Source: Pseudomonas sp. Z8(2022)
GTDB taxonomy: Bacteria; Pseudomonadota; Gammaproteobacteria; Pseudomonadales; Pseudomonadaceae
DNA length: 64,000 nt
NCBI RefSeq assembly: GCF_025837155.1
Contig: NZ_CP107549.1
Coordinates: forward strand, 2,046,001 to 2,110,000
Reading direction: 5' to 3'
Shown: in pieces, positions 1-8,691 of the stretch
Position numbering within the stretch: position 1 is the first letter of the stretch
Layout: the number at the start of each line of letters is the position of its first letter
The notes under the pieces: model-generated
The model's database searches: none
Told to the model about the DNA's origin: nothing
The model's input: the letters and a program-made list of their open reading frames with translations, nothing else
Program-made: the position numbers and the translations under genes

Positions 1-115
1 CTTCATGGGTGCGGGCGAGCAGGGCGCGCAGTTCGTCCACCTGGGCGAGCATGGCGGCCTGGTTGGCGGCGAACTCCGGCGAACGGGTATTGATCTGGGT
101 ATGCAGGATGGCCAT
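1..115 (-). CDS. liuB: methylcrotonoyl-CoA carboxylase beta subunit, N-terminus only
   Basis: Only the first 38 codons are in the window; the gene runs off the left edge. The frame opens MAILHTQINTRSPEF, the typical start of the biotin-dependent methylcrotonoyl-CoA carboxylase carboxyltransferase subunit of leucine breakdown. A GGAG about 8 bases before the ATG is a fair ribosome site. It lies downstream of liuA and liuR on the same strand, matching the liuRAB order of Pseudomonas. The identification rests on the N-terminus and on context, so it is good but not complete. Confidence 0.8.
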   Translation of the reverse strand, partial: MAILHTQINTRSPEFAANQAAMLAQVDELRALLARTHE

Positions 116-143
116 GTGGCGCACTCCGGGTTGTAGGCTGTGG

Positions 144-240
144 CTCCCCTCTGCCCCTTGTGGGAGAGGGGCCGGGGGAGAGGGTGGGTGGTTGACGCAA
201 AGCCCCTCTCCCTAACCCTCTCCCACAAGGGGGAGAGGGG
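144..240. repeat. intergenic inverted repeat of the CCCTCTCCC type
   Basis: Two arms (about 144-172 and 202-240) are rich in CCCTCTCCC and its complement. The core CCCTTGTGGGAGAGGG on the left is matched by its reverse complement on the right. The element sits between liuA and liuB. A related element occurs at 44254-44357 after acnD, so this is a dispersed REP-like family rather than a gene-specific signal. It could also fold in the liuAB transcript. Confidence 0.75.
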
Positions 241-252
241 ACTGTCCGTGCC

Positions 253-1416
253 TTACTTGGTCTCGTTGAACAGCTCGCGGCCGATCAGCATGCGGCGGAT
301 TTCGCTGGTGCCGGCGCCGATCTCGTAGAGTTTGGCGTCACGCAGCAGGCGGCCGGCCGGGTATTCGTTGGTGTAGCCGTTGCCGCCGAGGATCTGGATG
401 GTGTCCAGCGCCATTTTCGTTGCCATCTCGGCCGTGTAGAGGATCACTGCGGCGGCGTCCTTGCGCGATTCCTCGCCGCGGTCGCAGGCCTTGGCCACGT
501 TGTACAGATAGGATTTCGAGGCGTTCATGCCGGCGTACATGTCGGCGATCTTGCCCTGGATCAGCTGGAATTCGCCGATCGACTGGCCGAACTGGCGACG
601 CTCGTGAACGTAGGGCACCACCACGTCCATGCAGGCGCTCATGATTCCGGTCGGCCCGCCGGAGAGCACGGTGCGCTCGTAGTCCAGGCCGCTCATCAGT
701 ACCGCCACGCCACGGCCTTCGGCGCCGAGAACGTTCTCTTCCGGCACTTCGCAGTCCTCGAACACCAGCTCGCAGGTGTTGGAGCCGCGCATGCCCAGCT
801 TGTCCAGCTTCTGATGGCGGGAGAAGCCCTTGAAGTCGCGCTCGACGATGAATGCGGTCATGCCACGCGAGCCGGCGTTGATGTCGGTCTTGGCGTAGAT
901 CACGTAGGTGTTGGCATCCGGGCCGTTGGTGATCCACATTTTGTTGCCGTTGAGCACGTAGCGGTCGCCGCGCTTCTCGGCGCGCAGCTTCATCGACACC
1001 ACGTCGGAGCCGGCATTCGGTTCGCTCATGGCCAGCGCGCCGATATGTTCGCCGGAGCAGAGCTTGGGCAGATATTTGCGTTTTTGCTCTTCCGTGCCGT
1101 TCTTGTGGATCTGGTTGACGCACAGGTTCGAGTGCGCGCCATAGGACAGGCCCACCGAGGCCGAGGCGCGGCTGATTTCCTCCATCGCCACCACATGTGC
1201 CAGGTAGCCCATGTCGGTGCCGCCGTATTCCTCCTTCACGGTCATGCCGAGCAGGCCCATGTCGCCGAACTTGCGCCACATGTCCATGGGGAACTCGTTG
1301 TCGCGGTCGATCTGCGCGGCACGCGGCGCCAGCTCGGCCTGGGCGAACTGGCGAACCGAGTCGCGCAGCATGTCGATGGTTTCACCGAGACCGAAGTTCA
1401 GGGAGGGATAACTCAT
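253..1416 (-). CDS. liuA: isovaleryl-CoA dehydrogenase
   Basis: This 387-residue FAD enzyme oxidises isovaleryl-CoA to 3-methylcrotonyl-CoA in leucine catabolism. The acyl-CoA dehydrogenase fold is complete, with the flavin-contact stretch MSEPNAGSD near residues 130-138. The catalytic-base assignment is diagnostic: the C-terminal loop reads YEIGAGTSE, with glycine where medium-chain enzymes carry Glu, while Glu247 in LDYERTV matches the isovaleryl-CoA dehydrogenase base. The gene lies between liuR upstream and liuB downstream on one strand. An AACAACAA motif stands just before its AGGTG ribosome site (see 1430-1437), which suggests Hfq/Crc control. Confidence 0.95.
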   Translation of the reverse strand: MSYPSLNFGLGETIDMLRDSVRQFAQAELAPRAAQIDRDNEFPMDMWRKFGDMGLLGMTVKEEYGGTDMGYLAHVVAMEEISRASASVGLSYGAHSNLCVNQIHKNGTEEQKRKYLPKLCSGEHIGALAMSEPNAGSDVVSMKLRAEKRGDRYVLNGNKMWITNGPDANTYVIYAKTDINAGSRGMTAFIVERDFKGFSRHQKLDKLGMRGSNTCELVFEDCEVPEENVLGAEGRGVAVLMSGLDYERTVLSGGPTGIMSACMDVVVPYVHERRQFGQSIGEFQLIQGKIADMYAGMNASKSYLYNVAKACDRGEESRKDAAAVILYTAEMATKMALDTIQILGGNGYTNEYPAGRLLRDAKLYEIGAGTSEIRRMLIGRELFNETK

Positions 1417-1429
1417 AAGGCACCTGTAA

Positions 1430-1437
1430 TTGTTGTT
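1430..1437 (-). promoter_or_regulatory. Hfq/Crc-type motif before liuA
   Basis: The minus strand reads AACAACAA about 14 bases before the liuA ATG, next to the AGGTG ribosome site. This matches the AAnAAnAA catabolite-activity motif bound by Hfq with Crc in pseudomonads. Position and sequence are seen directly; binding is inferred. Confidence 0.55.
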
Positions 1438-1455
1438 GGCGGTAGCAGAGGGTTA

Positions 1456-1836
1456 TTAACGCTTGGTTTGTTCGAGTGCGGCCAGGCAGCGCTCTTCGGC
1501 GGTGTCCAGCTCCAGCTGCATCTGCTGGATGTCCAGCAGCTGCTGCTGCAGTTGCGCGCGGCGCGCGGCGATCTTCGCCATGAAGGTTTCCAGCTGCTTG
1601 CGGTTGCCGCTGGCCGGGTCGTAGAGATCGATCAGCTCCTTGCATTCGGCCAGGGAGAAGCCGATGCGCTTGCCGCGCAGGATCAGCTTCAGGGTCACCA
1701 GATCCTTGGGCGTATAGATGCGCTCCTGGCCGCGCCGCTCGGGGGCGAGCAGGCCCTGCTCCTCGTAGAAGCGGATGGCGCGGGTGGTGATGTCCAGTTC
1801 GCGGGCCAGATCGGAGATGGAGTAGGTGGTGGCCAT
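1456..1836 (-). CDS. liuR: MerR-family regulator of branched-chain acyl-CoA catabolism
   Basis: This 126-residue protein has an N-terminal MerR winged helix (YSISDLARELDITTRAIRFYEEQGLL, written here as residues 5-30) followed by a long dimerisation helix, residues about 80-122. It has no metal-binding cysteine pattern, as expected for LiuR, which senses an acyl-CoA intermediate rather than a metal. It is first in the liuR-liuA-liuB transcription unit. A perfect palindrome at 1855-1870, just upstream of its start and facing the divergent SDR gene, is a good autoregulatory operator. Family and context agree. Confidence 0.9.
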   Translation of the reverse strand: MATTYSISDLARELDITTRAIRFYEEQGLLAPERRGQERIYTPKDLVTLKLILRGKRIGFSLAECKELIDLYDPASGNRKQLETFMAKIAARRAQLQQQLLDIQQMQLELDTAEERCLAALEQTKR

Positions 1837-1854
1837 GGTCTTCGCTCGTTTACC

Positions 1855-1870
1855 TTTACGTTAACGTAAA
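1855..1870. promoter_or_regulatory. palindromic LiuR operator
   Basis: TTTACGTTAACGTAAA is a perfect 16-base palindrome 18 bases upstream of liuR and 53 bases upstream of the divergent SDR start. It resembles the ACGT-centred motifs reported for LiuR in gamma-proteobacteria. Its central place between two branched-chain catabolic operons suggests that one regulator controls both. Confidence 0.75.
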
Positions 1871-1900
1871 CCTGTGCAAATCTGGCTGTCAATCTCACCG

Positions 1901-1908
1901 AACAACAA
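1901..1908 (+). promoter_or_regulatory. Hfq/Crc-type motif before the SDR gene
   Basis: AACAACAA stands directly before the AGAGG ribosome site of the SDR gene. It repeats the motif found in front of liuA on the other strand. Seen directly; function inferred from the known Hfq/Crc target consensus. Confidence 0.55.
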
Positions 1909-1923
1909 GCACAGAGGTTGAGC

Positions 1924-2691
1924 ATGCGTATCGATGATTCCGTATTCCTCATCAGTGGTGGCGCCTCCGGCCTGGGCCTGGCCACCGCACGCGAACTGAC
2001 CGGGCAGGGCGGCCGGGTGCTGCTGCTGGACATCAACGCCGAGGCCGGCGCGCAGGCCATCGAGGAGCTGGGCGCAGCAGCGCGCTTCGTGCGTGCCGAT
2101 ATCACCCGTGAGGACGATGCCCGCGCCGCAGTGGCGCAGGCCCTGGACACCTTTGGCGGTCTGCACGGGCTGGTCAACTGCGCTGGCATCGCGCCGGCTG
2201 AAAAGGTGCTCGGGCGCAACGGCGCGCACGGTCTGGATAGCTTCCGGCGTACCGTGGAAATCAATCTGGTGGGCAGCTTCAACCTGCTGCGCCTGGCCGC
2301 CGAGGCCATGGCCAAGGGCACGCCGAACGCAGAGGGCGAGCGCGGGGTCATTATCAATACCGCCTCGGTGGCGGCCTTCGACGGGCAGATGGGCCAGGCT
2401 GCCTACGCCGCGTCCAAGGGCGGCGTGGCCGCGTTGACCCTGCCGGCGGCCCGCGATCTGGCGCGTTCCGGCATCCGCGTGATGTGCATCGCCCCCGGCG
2501 TGTTCGAGACGCCGATGATGGCCGGCATGCCGCAGGAGGTGCGCGACTCGCTGGCGGCCAATGTGCCATTTCCGCCGCGCCTGGGTCGGCCCGATGAGTA
2601 CGCCGCGCTGGTACGTCACATCGTCGAGAACCCGATGCTCAACGGCGAGGTGATCCGCCTCGACGGCGCGCTGCGCATGGCAGCGAAATAA
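1924..2691 (+). CDS. short-chain 3-hydroxyacyl-CoA dehydrogenase
   Basis: This 255-residue SDR belongs to the 3-hydroxyacyl-CoA / 2-methyl-3-hydroxybutyryl-CoA dehydrogenase type. It has the NAD-binding GGASGLG at residues 12-18, an NCAG turn near 85-88, and the catalytic triad Ser148, Tyr161 and Lys165 (YAASK). ATG 1924 is chosen because AGAGG lies 7 bases before it; an in-frame TTG at 1918 is possible but weaker. A thiolase and an acyl-CoA dehydrogenase follow, so the three enzymes fit steps of isoleucine (2-methylbutyryl-CoA) degradation. The exact acyl-CoA substrate is inferred. Confidence 0.85.
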   Translation: MRIDDSVFLISGGASGLGLATARELTGQGGRVLLLDINAEAGAQAIEELGAAARFVRADITREDDARAAVAQALDTFGGLHGLVNCAGIAPAEKVLGRNGAHGLDSFRRTVEINLVGSFNLLRLAAEAMAKGTPNAEGERGVIINTASVAAFDGQMGQAAYAASKGGVAALTLPAARDLARSGIRVMCIAPGVFETPMMAGMPQEVRDSLAANVPFPPRLGRPDEYAALVRHIVENPMLNGEVIRLDGALRMAAK

Positions 2692-2700
2692 CGGACTGGC

Positions 2701-2754
2701 AGCCCGGATGCAATCCGGGAGGACTTACAGCGATTTCCCGGATTGCATCCGGCT
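2701..2754. repeat. REP-like inverted repeat (CCCGGATGCAATCCGGG)
   Basis: AGCCCGGATGCAATCCGGGA at 2701-2720 is followed at 2736-2754 by its reverse complement with a single base missing. The element sits inside the operon, between the SDR and the thiolase. A second copy occurs at 44370-44426 between acnD and prpF. It is a typical Pseudomonas REP palindrome that may stabilise or attenuate the message. Confidence 0.85.
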
Positions 2755-2776
2755 ACGCGATTTGCAGGTGACATTC

Positions 2777-3967
2777 ATGAAACAACAACTCGACCCCGTG
2801 GTTATCGTCAGTGCGGTGCGCACGCCCATGGGCGGCTTTCTCGGCGATCTGGCCGGCCTTTCGGCCGCCGAACTGGGCGCTGCCGCCATTCGTTCGACTC
2901 TGGAGCGCGCGGGTCTGGCGCCCGAGGCGGTGGACACGGTGCTGATGGGCTGCGTGCTGCAGGCCGGCCAGGGCCAGGCGCCGGCACGCCAGGCGGCGCT
3001 GGGCGCCGGGCTGAGCCAGGCGGTGCAGTGCACCACGCTGAACAAGATGTGTGGCTCGGGCATGCAGGCGCTGATGCTCGGCCATGACCAACTGCTGGCC
3101 GGCAGCAGCGACGTGCTGGTGGCCGGCGGCATGGAGAGCATGTCCAATGCACCGTACCTGCTGCCGCGCGCCCGTGGCGGCTATCGCATGGGCCATGGTC
3201 AGGTGCTCGATCACATGTTCCTCGACGGCCTGGAGGATGCCTACGAGCGCGGCCGGTTGATGGGCACCTTCGCTGAGGACTGCGCGCAGAGCTACGGCTT
3301 CAGTCGCGAGGAACAGGACGCCTACGCCCTGGAGTCGCTGCGCCGCGCCCAGCAGGCGATGGCCGAGGGGCGTTTTGCCGGCGAGATCGTCGCGGTCGAG
3401 GCACCGCACGGCCGTGACCGTCACCTGGTCGAGGCCGACGAGCAGCCGCCGAAGGCCCGTCCGGACAAGATCCCGACGCTCAAGCCGGCTTTCCGCGAAG
3501 GCGGCACGGTGACCGCGGCCAATGCCAGCTCCATTTCCGACGGCGCCGCCGCGCTGCTGCTGATGCGTCTGTCCGAAGCCCAGGAGCGCGGCCTGACGCC
3601 GCTGGCGCGGATCGTCGGGCACGCCGGCCACGCACAGGCGCCGAACCTGTTCACCACTGCGCCGGTGGCGGCTATCCAGCGTCTGCTGACGCGCATCGAC
3701 TGGTCGCTGGACGAGGTCGACCTGTTCGAGATCAACGAAGCCTTCGCCGTGGTGCCGATGGTGGCCATGCGCGAACTGACCATCACTCACGACAAGCTCA
3801 ACGTGCACGGCGGCGCCTGCGCGCTGGGCCATCCAATCGGCGCCTCCGGCGCGCGCATCCTGGTCACGCTGCTCTCGGCGCTGCAGCAGCATGGCGGCAA
3901 GCGCGGCGTGGCCTCGGTCTGCATCGGCGGCGGGGAAGCCACCGCCGTCGCCATCGAACTGTATTGA
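2777..3967 (+). CDS. acetyl-CoA C-acyltransferase (thiolase)
   Basis: This 396-residue degradative or biosynthetic-type thiolase has nucleophile Cys92 in [10 protein letters not shown], His352 in [10 protein letters not shown] and Cys382 in SVCIGGGEA. In this operon its likely job is cleaving 2-methylacetoacetyl-CoA to acetyl-CoA and propionyl-CoA. ATG 2777 gives the canonical N-terminus; longer frames would run through the REP repeat. The second and following codons contain AACAACAA (2781-2788), an Hfq/Crc-type motif at the start of translation. Substrate assignment comes from context. Confidence 0.9.
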   Translation: MKQQLDPVVIVSAVRTPMGGFLGDLAGLSAAELGAAAIRSTLERAGLAPEAVDTVLMGCVLQAGQGQAPARQAALGAGLSQAVQCTTLNKMCGSGMQALMLGHDQLLAGSSDVLVAGGMESMSNAPYLLPRARGGYRMGHGQVLDHMFLDGLEDAYERGRLMGTFAEDCAQSYGFSREEQDAYALESLRRAQQAMAEGRFAGEIVAVEAPHGRDRHLVEADEQPPKARPDKIPTLKPAFREGGTVTAANASSISDGAAALLLMRLSEAQERGLTPLARIVGHAGHAQAPNLFTTAPVAAIQRLLTRIDWSLDEVDLFEINEAFAVVPMVAMRELTITHDKLNVHGGACALGHPIGASGARILVTLLSALQQHGGKRGVASVCIGGGEATAVAIELY

Positions 3968-3978
3968 GGAGCCTTGTG

Positions 3979-5106
3979 ATGCTGCCATCGGAACAGGATC
4001 TGCAGATTCAGGACGCGGCCCGTCAGTTCGCCCAGGAACGCCTGAAACCCTTTGCCGCCGACTGGGATCGCGAACACCGCTTTCCCGCCGAGGCCATTGC
4101 CGAAATGGGCCAGCTGGGCTTCATGGGCATGCTGGTGCCGGAGCAGTGGGGAGGTGCCGAGACTGGCCATCTGGCCTATGCCATGGCGCTGGAGGAAGTG
4201 GCTGCCGGCGACGGCGCCTGCTCGACGATCATGAGCGTGCACAACTCGGTCGGCTGCATGCCGATCCTCAAGTACGGCAGCGAGGAACAGAAGGAGCGCT
4301 TCCTCCGCCCGCTGGCCGAGGGCCGCATGCTCGGTGCCTTCGCCCTCACCGAGCCACAGGCCGGCTCGGATGCCAGCGACCTGCGCACCCGCGCGCGCCG
4401 TGATGGCGACCACTATGTGCTTAACGGAGCCAAGCAATTCATCACCTCCGGCAGCCATGCTGGCATGGTGATCGTCTTCGCCGTGACCGATCCGCAGGCG
4501 GGCAAGAAGGGCATCAGCGCCTTTATCGTGCCCACCGACACGCCGGGATTCTCGGTGGTGCGGGTGGAGGACAAGCTCGGCCAGCACGCCTCGGACACCT
4601 GCCAGATCCAGCTCGACGAGGTGCGCATCCCGGCCCAGCTGCGCCTGGGCGAGGAGGGAGAGGGCTATCGCATCGCCCTGGCCAATCTGGAAGGCGGGCG
4701 CATCGGCATCGCAGCCCAGTCGGTGGGCATGGCCCGCGCCGCGTTCGAGGCCGCGCGCGACTATGCCCGCGAGCGGGTGACCTTCGGCAAGCCGATCATC
4801 GAGCACCAGGCGGTGTCCTTCCGCCTGGCCGATATGGCTACGCAGATCGCCGTGGCGCGGCAGATGGTGCATCACGCCGCCAGCCTGCGCGAAGCCGGCC
4901 GGCCCTGCCTGAACGAAGCTTCGATGGCCAAGCTGTTCGCCTCGGAAATGGCCGAGAAGGTCTGCTCGGCGGCCATCCAGACCCTCGGCGGCTACGGCTA
5001 TCTCAAGGACTTCCCGGTCGAGCGCATCTACCGGGACGTGCGCGTGTGCCAGATCTACGAGGGCACCAGCGACGTGCAGCGGATGGTAATTGCGCGCAGT
5101 CTGTAG
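3979..5106 (+). CDS. acyl-CoA dehydrogenase, short/branched-chain type
   Basis: This 375-residue flavoprotein starts at an ATG preceded by GAGGAG that overlaps the thiolase stop, so the two are coupled. It has the flavin-contact [10 protein letters not shown] and, unlike LiuA, the usual catalytic Glu361 in [10 protein letters not shown]. It therefore belongs to the short-chain or 2-methylbutyryl-CoA dehydrogenase group. Together with the SDR and thiolase it would convert 2-methylbutyryl-CoA onward; the enoyl-CoA hydratase step is not encoded here. Substrate is inferred. Confidence 0.88.
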   Translation: MLPSEQDLQIQDAARQFAQERLKPFAADWDREHRFPAEAIAEMGQLGFMGMLVPEQWGGAETGHLAYAMALEEVAAGDGACSTIMSVHNSVGCMPILKYGSEEQKERFLRPLAEGRMLGAFALTEPQAGSDASDLRTRARRDGDHYVLNGAKQFITSGSHAGMVIVFAVTDPQAGKKGISAFIVPTDTPGFSVVRVEDKLGQHASDTCQIQLDEVRIPAQLRLGEEGEGYRIALANLEGGRIGIAAQSVGMARAAFEAARDYARERVTFGKPIIEHQAVSFRLADMATQIAVARQMVHHAASLREAGRPCLNEASMAKLFASEMAEKVCSAAIQTLGGYGYLKDFPVERIYRDVRVCQIYEGTSDVQRMVIARSL

Positions 5107-5196
5107 GCGGCTTCGGCGCGAATTAAAGGGTGTTTCCCGTTGCGCCGGCGCGTTGGTGGATTGGTGGATGTAGAAGGCGACATCCCCCCTACGTAG

Positions 5197-5222
5197 GGTG
5201 GATCGCGCTTCACCGATCCACC
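5197..5222. repeat. inverted repeat between convergent genes
   Basis: GGTGGATC at 5197-5204 pairs with GATCCACC at 5215-5222, with a 10-base loop. The context GTAGGGTGGAT...ATCCACC resembles a dispersed Pseudomonas intergenic repeat. It lies between the convergent acyl-CoA dehydrogenase and TonB receptor genes, where it could act as a weak two-way terminator. Confidence 0.6.
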
Positions 5223-5242
5223 GTTGCGGTGACCTGGCCGGA

Positions 5243-7327
5243 TCAATCGAAGCGGTACTGCACTCCGGCGCCAACATACCAGGCACGCTCTGGGCCGGGT
5301 TCGTAGAAGCGGCCGTTGCCGTCGCCGACGATCACCGAGCCGATGTATTCGCGATCCAGCAGGTTGTCGATGCGCAGCACCTGATTGAACGTCAGGGCGC
5401 CGAGACTCTGCTCGAAACGCGCCTGCCAGTTGAACAGCGCGTAGCTCGGAGCCGCCTTGGCCGTATTGCTGTCTTCGACGTAGAGCTTGCTGCGGTACAG
5501 GCCTTCGATGGCGGTGCTGAAGCCCTCCCGCGGTTGCCAGGTGAGTTCGCCAAACAGGGTGCGGGCGGGTATGCCCGGCAAGTGGTTGCCGTCCTCGATC
5601 AGCCGGCCGTTGCTGGTGAAGTCCTTGCTGTAGGTGGCGTCGATATGGGTATAGGCGAGGTTGGCGTGCAGGGTCTCGCTCAGTTGGCTTTCCACTGCCA
5701 GCTCTACTCCTCGGCGGCGGGTCTGGGCAGCGTTCTGGAAGCGCGAACGGCCGCCGCTGGCTGATTCCACCACCAGCTCGTCGTCGGTATCGATCTGGAA
5801 CAACGCCAGCTGCAGGCTGGTGGCCTTGGCCAGACGCGCCTTGAGGCCAACTTCAATCTGCTCGCTGGTAGCCGGTTTCAGGTCGAAGCCGAAGCTGTTG
5901 TCGGGGCCTGAATAGGACAGCTCGTTGAGCGTCGGCGTCTCCAGCCCCTTGCCCCAGCTGGCGTAGATATTCAGCTCGGGGAGCAGGGCGTAGCTGGCGC
6001 CCAAGGTCGGTGTCAGCTCGCGGTAGGTCACTGAACCGCTGTCGTCGCCATTGCCGAGGAAGCGGTCGTCCACCTCGAACTCCACCTGGCTGTGGCGCAG
6101 ACCGGCCTGCAGGTCGAGCTTGCCCAGCTGCCAGGCCGCCTGAATATAGGGTGACAGGCTGGTCACCTCGTTGCGTTCGTCGCGGCGCAGGTTGCCTTTC
6201 ACACCCAGGGTGCTGCCGACAAAGTTCTCATAGCCCTGACGGTCGTCGCGCGAGAAGTCGTAGTCCAGCCCGGCGGTCAGGGTCAGCAGGCTGCTGCCGA
6301 GGTCGAATGGCTGAATCCAGCGGTTGCCGATGCCGTGGAAGTGCCGCTCGAAATCGATCACCCCACCTGAGTGCGACGGGTTGCCCTGCACCGCGACGGG
6401 AATGGACTGGTACTGAATTACCCGCCGCGTGCCGCTGTACAGCGTGCTTTGCCAGGTGCCGGCGGCGAAGCTGCGCTCGTAATTGAGCGCCAATTGGCGG
6501 TGATCAACAGTCTTGCGCGTGTTGAACTCAAGGGCGCTGGGGGCAGCGGCGCGGCGATCTTTCTGCACCTGCTGCCAGGTCAGGCCCTGTGGATCTTCGG
6601 TGTCGTTCTGATCCAGCTCGCTGACGCTCAGGCTGAGCTTGCTGAGATCATCCGGGTACAGCGTCAGCTTGGCGAAGGTCTTGTCGAGGATGGCACCGCT
6701 GTGGTCGCGGTAGCCATCGGTCTCGAAGTGCGAGCGGTTGATGATAAAGCCCGCCTTGTCATTGCCGCCTTCGGCCGCGACGCGGGTGCGGCTGGTGCCG
6801 TAGGCGGCCTGCGAGGTATCGACGGAAACCTTGGGTGCACCTTCGCCGTCACGCGAAAACAGCTGGATCACGCCACCGGAGTTGCTGCCATAAACGCTGG
6901 CGAACGGCCCGCGCAGTACTTCGATACGCTCCAACGTGTCGAGGTCGAAGGTCGCCGCCTGACCCTGACCGTCAGGGTTGGACAGCGGTACGCCATCGGC
7001 CAGCAGCTTGATGCCACGGATGCCGAACGCCGAGCGGGCGCCGAAGCCGCGCGAGGACACCTGCAGATCCTGCGCGTAGTTCTGCCGGTTCTGCACCACC
7101 AGCCCGGGCACGCTGCCGAGCGCCTCGGACGGGTTGACGCCGGGCTTGCCGAGCGTTGCCTGCTCGGCATCGATGCGGTTGACCGAGAAGGGCAGTTGCC
7201 AGCCACTGGCCTGGTAGCGGCTGCCGGTGACTACCAGCGGGGCGGTGTGATAGGCAGCTTCCTCGGCCTGCGCGGCCAGTGGCAGGAACAGCGTAGGCAG
7301 CCAGGCACAGCGTTTCAGCCGGTGCAT
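5243..7327 (-). CDS. TonB-dependent outer-membrane receptor
   Basis: The product is 694 residues. The chosen ATG begins a clear signal peptide, MHRLKRCAWLPTLFLPLAAQA. The mature N-terminus (APLVVTGSRY) resembles a TonB box. A plug domain follows (about residues 35-160, with VQNRQNYAQDLQVSSRGFG and GIRGIKLLADGVP), then a 22-strand-type barrel ending in a terminal aromatic (QYRFD). It imports a TonB-energised ligand, probably an iron chelate. No siderophore gene is adjacent, so the ligand is unknown. GGAGA lies about 10 bases upstream of the ATG. Confidence 0.88.
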   Translation of the reverse strand: MHRLKRCAWLPTLFLPLAAQAEEAAYHTAPLVVTGSRYQASGWQLPFSVNRIDAEQATLGKPGVNPSEALGSVPGLVVQNRQNYAQDLQVSSRGFGARSAFGIRGIKLLADGVPLSNPDGQGQAATFDLDTLERIEVLRGPFASVYGSNSGGVIQLFSRDGEGAPKVSVDTSQAAYGTSRTRVAAEGGNDKAGFIINRSHFETDGYRDHSGAILDKTFAKLTLYPDDLSKLSLSVSELDQNDTEDPQGLTWQQVQKDRRAAAPSALEFNTRKTVDHRQLALNYERSFAAGTWQSTLYSGTRRVIQYQSIPVAVQGNPSHSGGVIDFERHFHGIGNRWIQPFDLGSSLLTLTAGLDYDFSRDDRQGYENFVGSTLGVKGNLRRDERNEVTSLSPYIQAAWQLGKLDLQAGLRHSQVEFEVDDRFLGNGDDSGSVTYRELTPTLGASYALLPELNIYASWGKGLETPTLNELSYSGPDNSFGFDLKPATSEQIEVGLKARLAKATSLQLALFQIDTDDELVVESASGGRSRFQNAAQTRRRGVELAVESQLSETLHANLAYTHIDATYSKDFTSNGRLIEDGNHLPGIPARTLFGELTWQPREGFSTAIEGLYRSKLYVEDSNTAKAAPSYALFNWQARFEQSLGALTFNQVLRIDNLLDREYIGSVIVGDGNGRFYEPGPERAWYVGAGVQYRFD

Positions 7328-7458
7328 AAGCGAAAGTTCTCCGATGTGGCAGGTAGGTGATCTTGACCGCGTCATGCGCTCCGGGACCAGTGCCGCCTGG
7401 TGAGCATCAGAAGAAATGCTCTACGAAATGTTGCCGGGGAGGGTTGTCGAGTCATTTG

Positions 7459-7470
7459 GATAGCGCTAAC
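7459..7470. promoter_or_regulatory. candidate GntR (LacI-type) operator, copy 1
   Basis: GATAGCGCTAAC contains the palindrome TAGCGCTA. It lies 50 bases before the kinase-permease start, in the divergent gap to the TonB receptor. TAGCGCT is part of the operator reported for Pseudomonas GntR, and a LacI-type regulator closes this locus at 11218. The same 12 bases recur at 8100-8111. Confidence 0.6.
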
Positions 7471-7520
7471 ATCCGGCTCAAACAATGAGCGGCCCACTCG
7501 ATGGTGCCCATGGAGTTCCC

Positions 7521-8642
7521 ATGCAACAGCAGCCTTCCGCACTGCCTGCCCGCACCACGCTCGTGGTCATGGGCGTCAGTGGCTCCGGCAAGAGCGAGAT
7601 CAGCCAGGCGGTTGCCACTGCGCTCGGCTGGCGCCATATCGAAGCCGATCACTTCCATCCTCTCGAAAACGTAGAGCGCATGCGCGCCGGCATTGCGCTG
7701 AGCGACGAAGATCGTCGGCAGTGGCTGGATGCGCTGTGCGAACGGATGTTGGCCGCTCAGGCGGCTGGCGAGAGTTTCGTCCTGGCCTGCTCGGCGCTCA
7801 AACGGACCTACCGCGAGCGTTTGCGCCAGGCAATTCCGGGGCTGCAGTTCGTGCACCTGGATATCGATCACGCCACTGCGGTGCAGCGTGTCGGTGCGCG
7901 GCCCGGGCATTTCATGCCGACCTCTCTGGTGGACAGCCAGTTCGCCACCCTCGAAAGCCCGGCGGGGGAACCGCATGTGTACGTTGTTGATGCGCAGCTG
8001 CCCCTGCAGGCCCTGGTGACCGAGATCCAGGACTGGGTGCGCCGTGATGCCTCGGAGGCGGGCTCCAGTGAAGTCCGTAATGTCCTCGATAGCGAGATTG
8101 ATAGCGCTAACCAGGCGGCCCGGCTGGGCGCCGAGCCTATCTACGATGGACGTATCGCGCGTCTGTTCGATCGCCTGACCGACAGCCTGATGGCCGTTCT
8201 GATGGCCTTCATGGTGGTGGCCGTTTTCGCCAACGTGGTGCTGCGCTATGCGTTCGGCACCGGCTGGCCGGGCGCCGAGGAGCTGTCGCGGCTGGCCTTC
8301 GTCTGGCTGGTATTCGTAGGCGTGGCTTCCAGCATGCGCCGTGGCGAGCTGATGACCTTTCGCATGATTCGTGATCGCTTCCCGCTGCTGGCGCAGCGGC
8401 TGGTGGATTCGCTGAGCTGGATGCTGGTCACCTTGGCCAGCCTGCTCTCGGCCTGGGGCGCCTGGAATCAGGTGCAGTTCGGCTGGGGCAATGTCAGCAC
8501 GGTGGTCGGTTACCCGGTGGTGCTGGCCATGCTGCCTGTGCTGGCGAGCATGCTGGTGCTGGCGATTCTCGCCGTGGTGCAACTGGTCAATCTCTGGCGG
8601 CACGCGCCGCAACGGGCGCTGTCGCAGGCGCACGCAGAATGA
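7521..8642 (+). CDS. gluconokinase fused to TRAP transporter small permease (DctQ)
   Basis: One uninterrupted frame of 373 residues encodes two proteins that are normally separate. Residues about 12-173 are a gluconokinase: P-loop GVSGSGKS at 18-25, the EADHFHP substrate motif, and LACSALKRTYRERLR. After a linker (about 174-205), residues 206-373 are a DctQ subunit with four predicted membrane helices and the RYAF...GAEELSRLAFVW signature. ATG 7521 is preferred because GGAG lies 6 bases before it; ATG 7485 would add 12 residues. The large permease and binding protein follow directly. In-cytoplasm phosphorylation of imported gluconate is inferred. I found no ATG or GTG in the linker that would restart DctQ. 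Confidence 0.85.
   Translation: MQQQPSALPARTTLVVMGVSGSGKSEISQAVATALGWRHIEADHFHPLENVERMRAGIALSDEDRRQWLDALCERMLAAQAAGESFVLACSALKRTYRERLRQAIPGLQFVHLDIDHATAVQRVGARPGHFMPTSLVDSQFATLESPAGEPHVYVVDAQLPLQALVTEIQDWVRRDASEAGSSEVRNVLDSEIDSANQAARLGAEPIYDGRIARLFDRLTDSLMAVLMAFMVVAVFANVVLRYAFGTGWPGAEELSRLAFVWLVFVGVASSMRRGELMTFRMIRDRFPLLAQRLVDSLSWMLVTLASLLSAWGAWNQVQFGWGNVSTVVGYPVVLAMLPVLASMLVLAILAVVQLVNLWRHAPQRALSQAHAE
8100..8111. promoter_or_regulatory. operator-like repeat inside the fusion linker, copy 2
   Basis: GATAGCGCTAAC is identical to the upstream copy at 7459-7470 and encodes part of the linker between the kinase and DctQ domains. Its exact repetition at the domain junction suggests either a second repressor site inside the gene or a relic of a former intergenic promoter before dctQ. 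Confidence 0.5.
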
Positions 8643-8691
8643 TGCCGGCCCCATTCCAACAAGACGGGCACTGCCCACCGAGGATCTGCCG

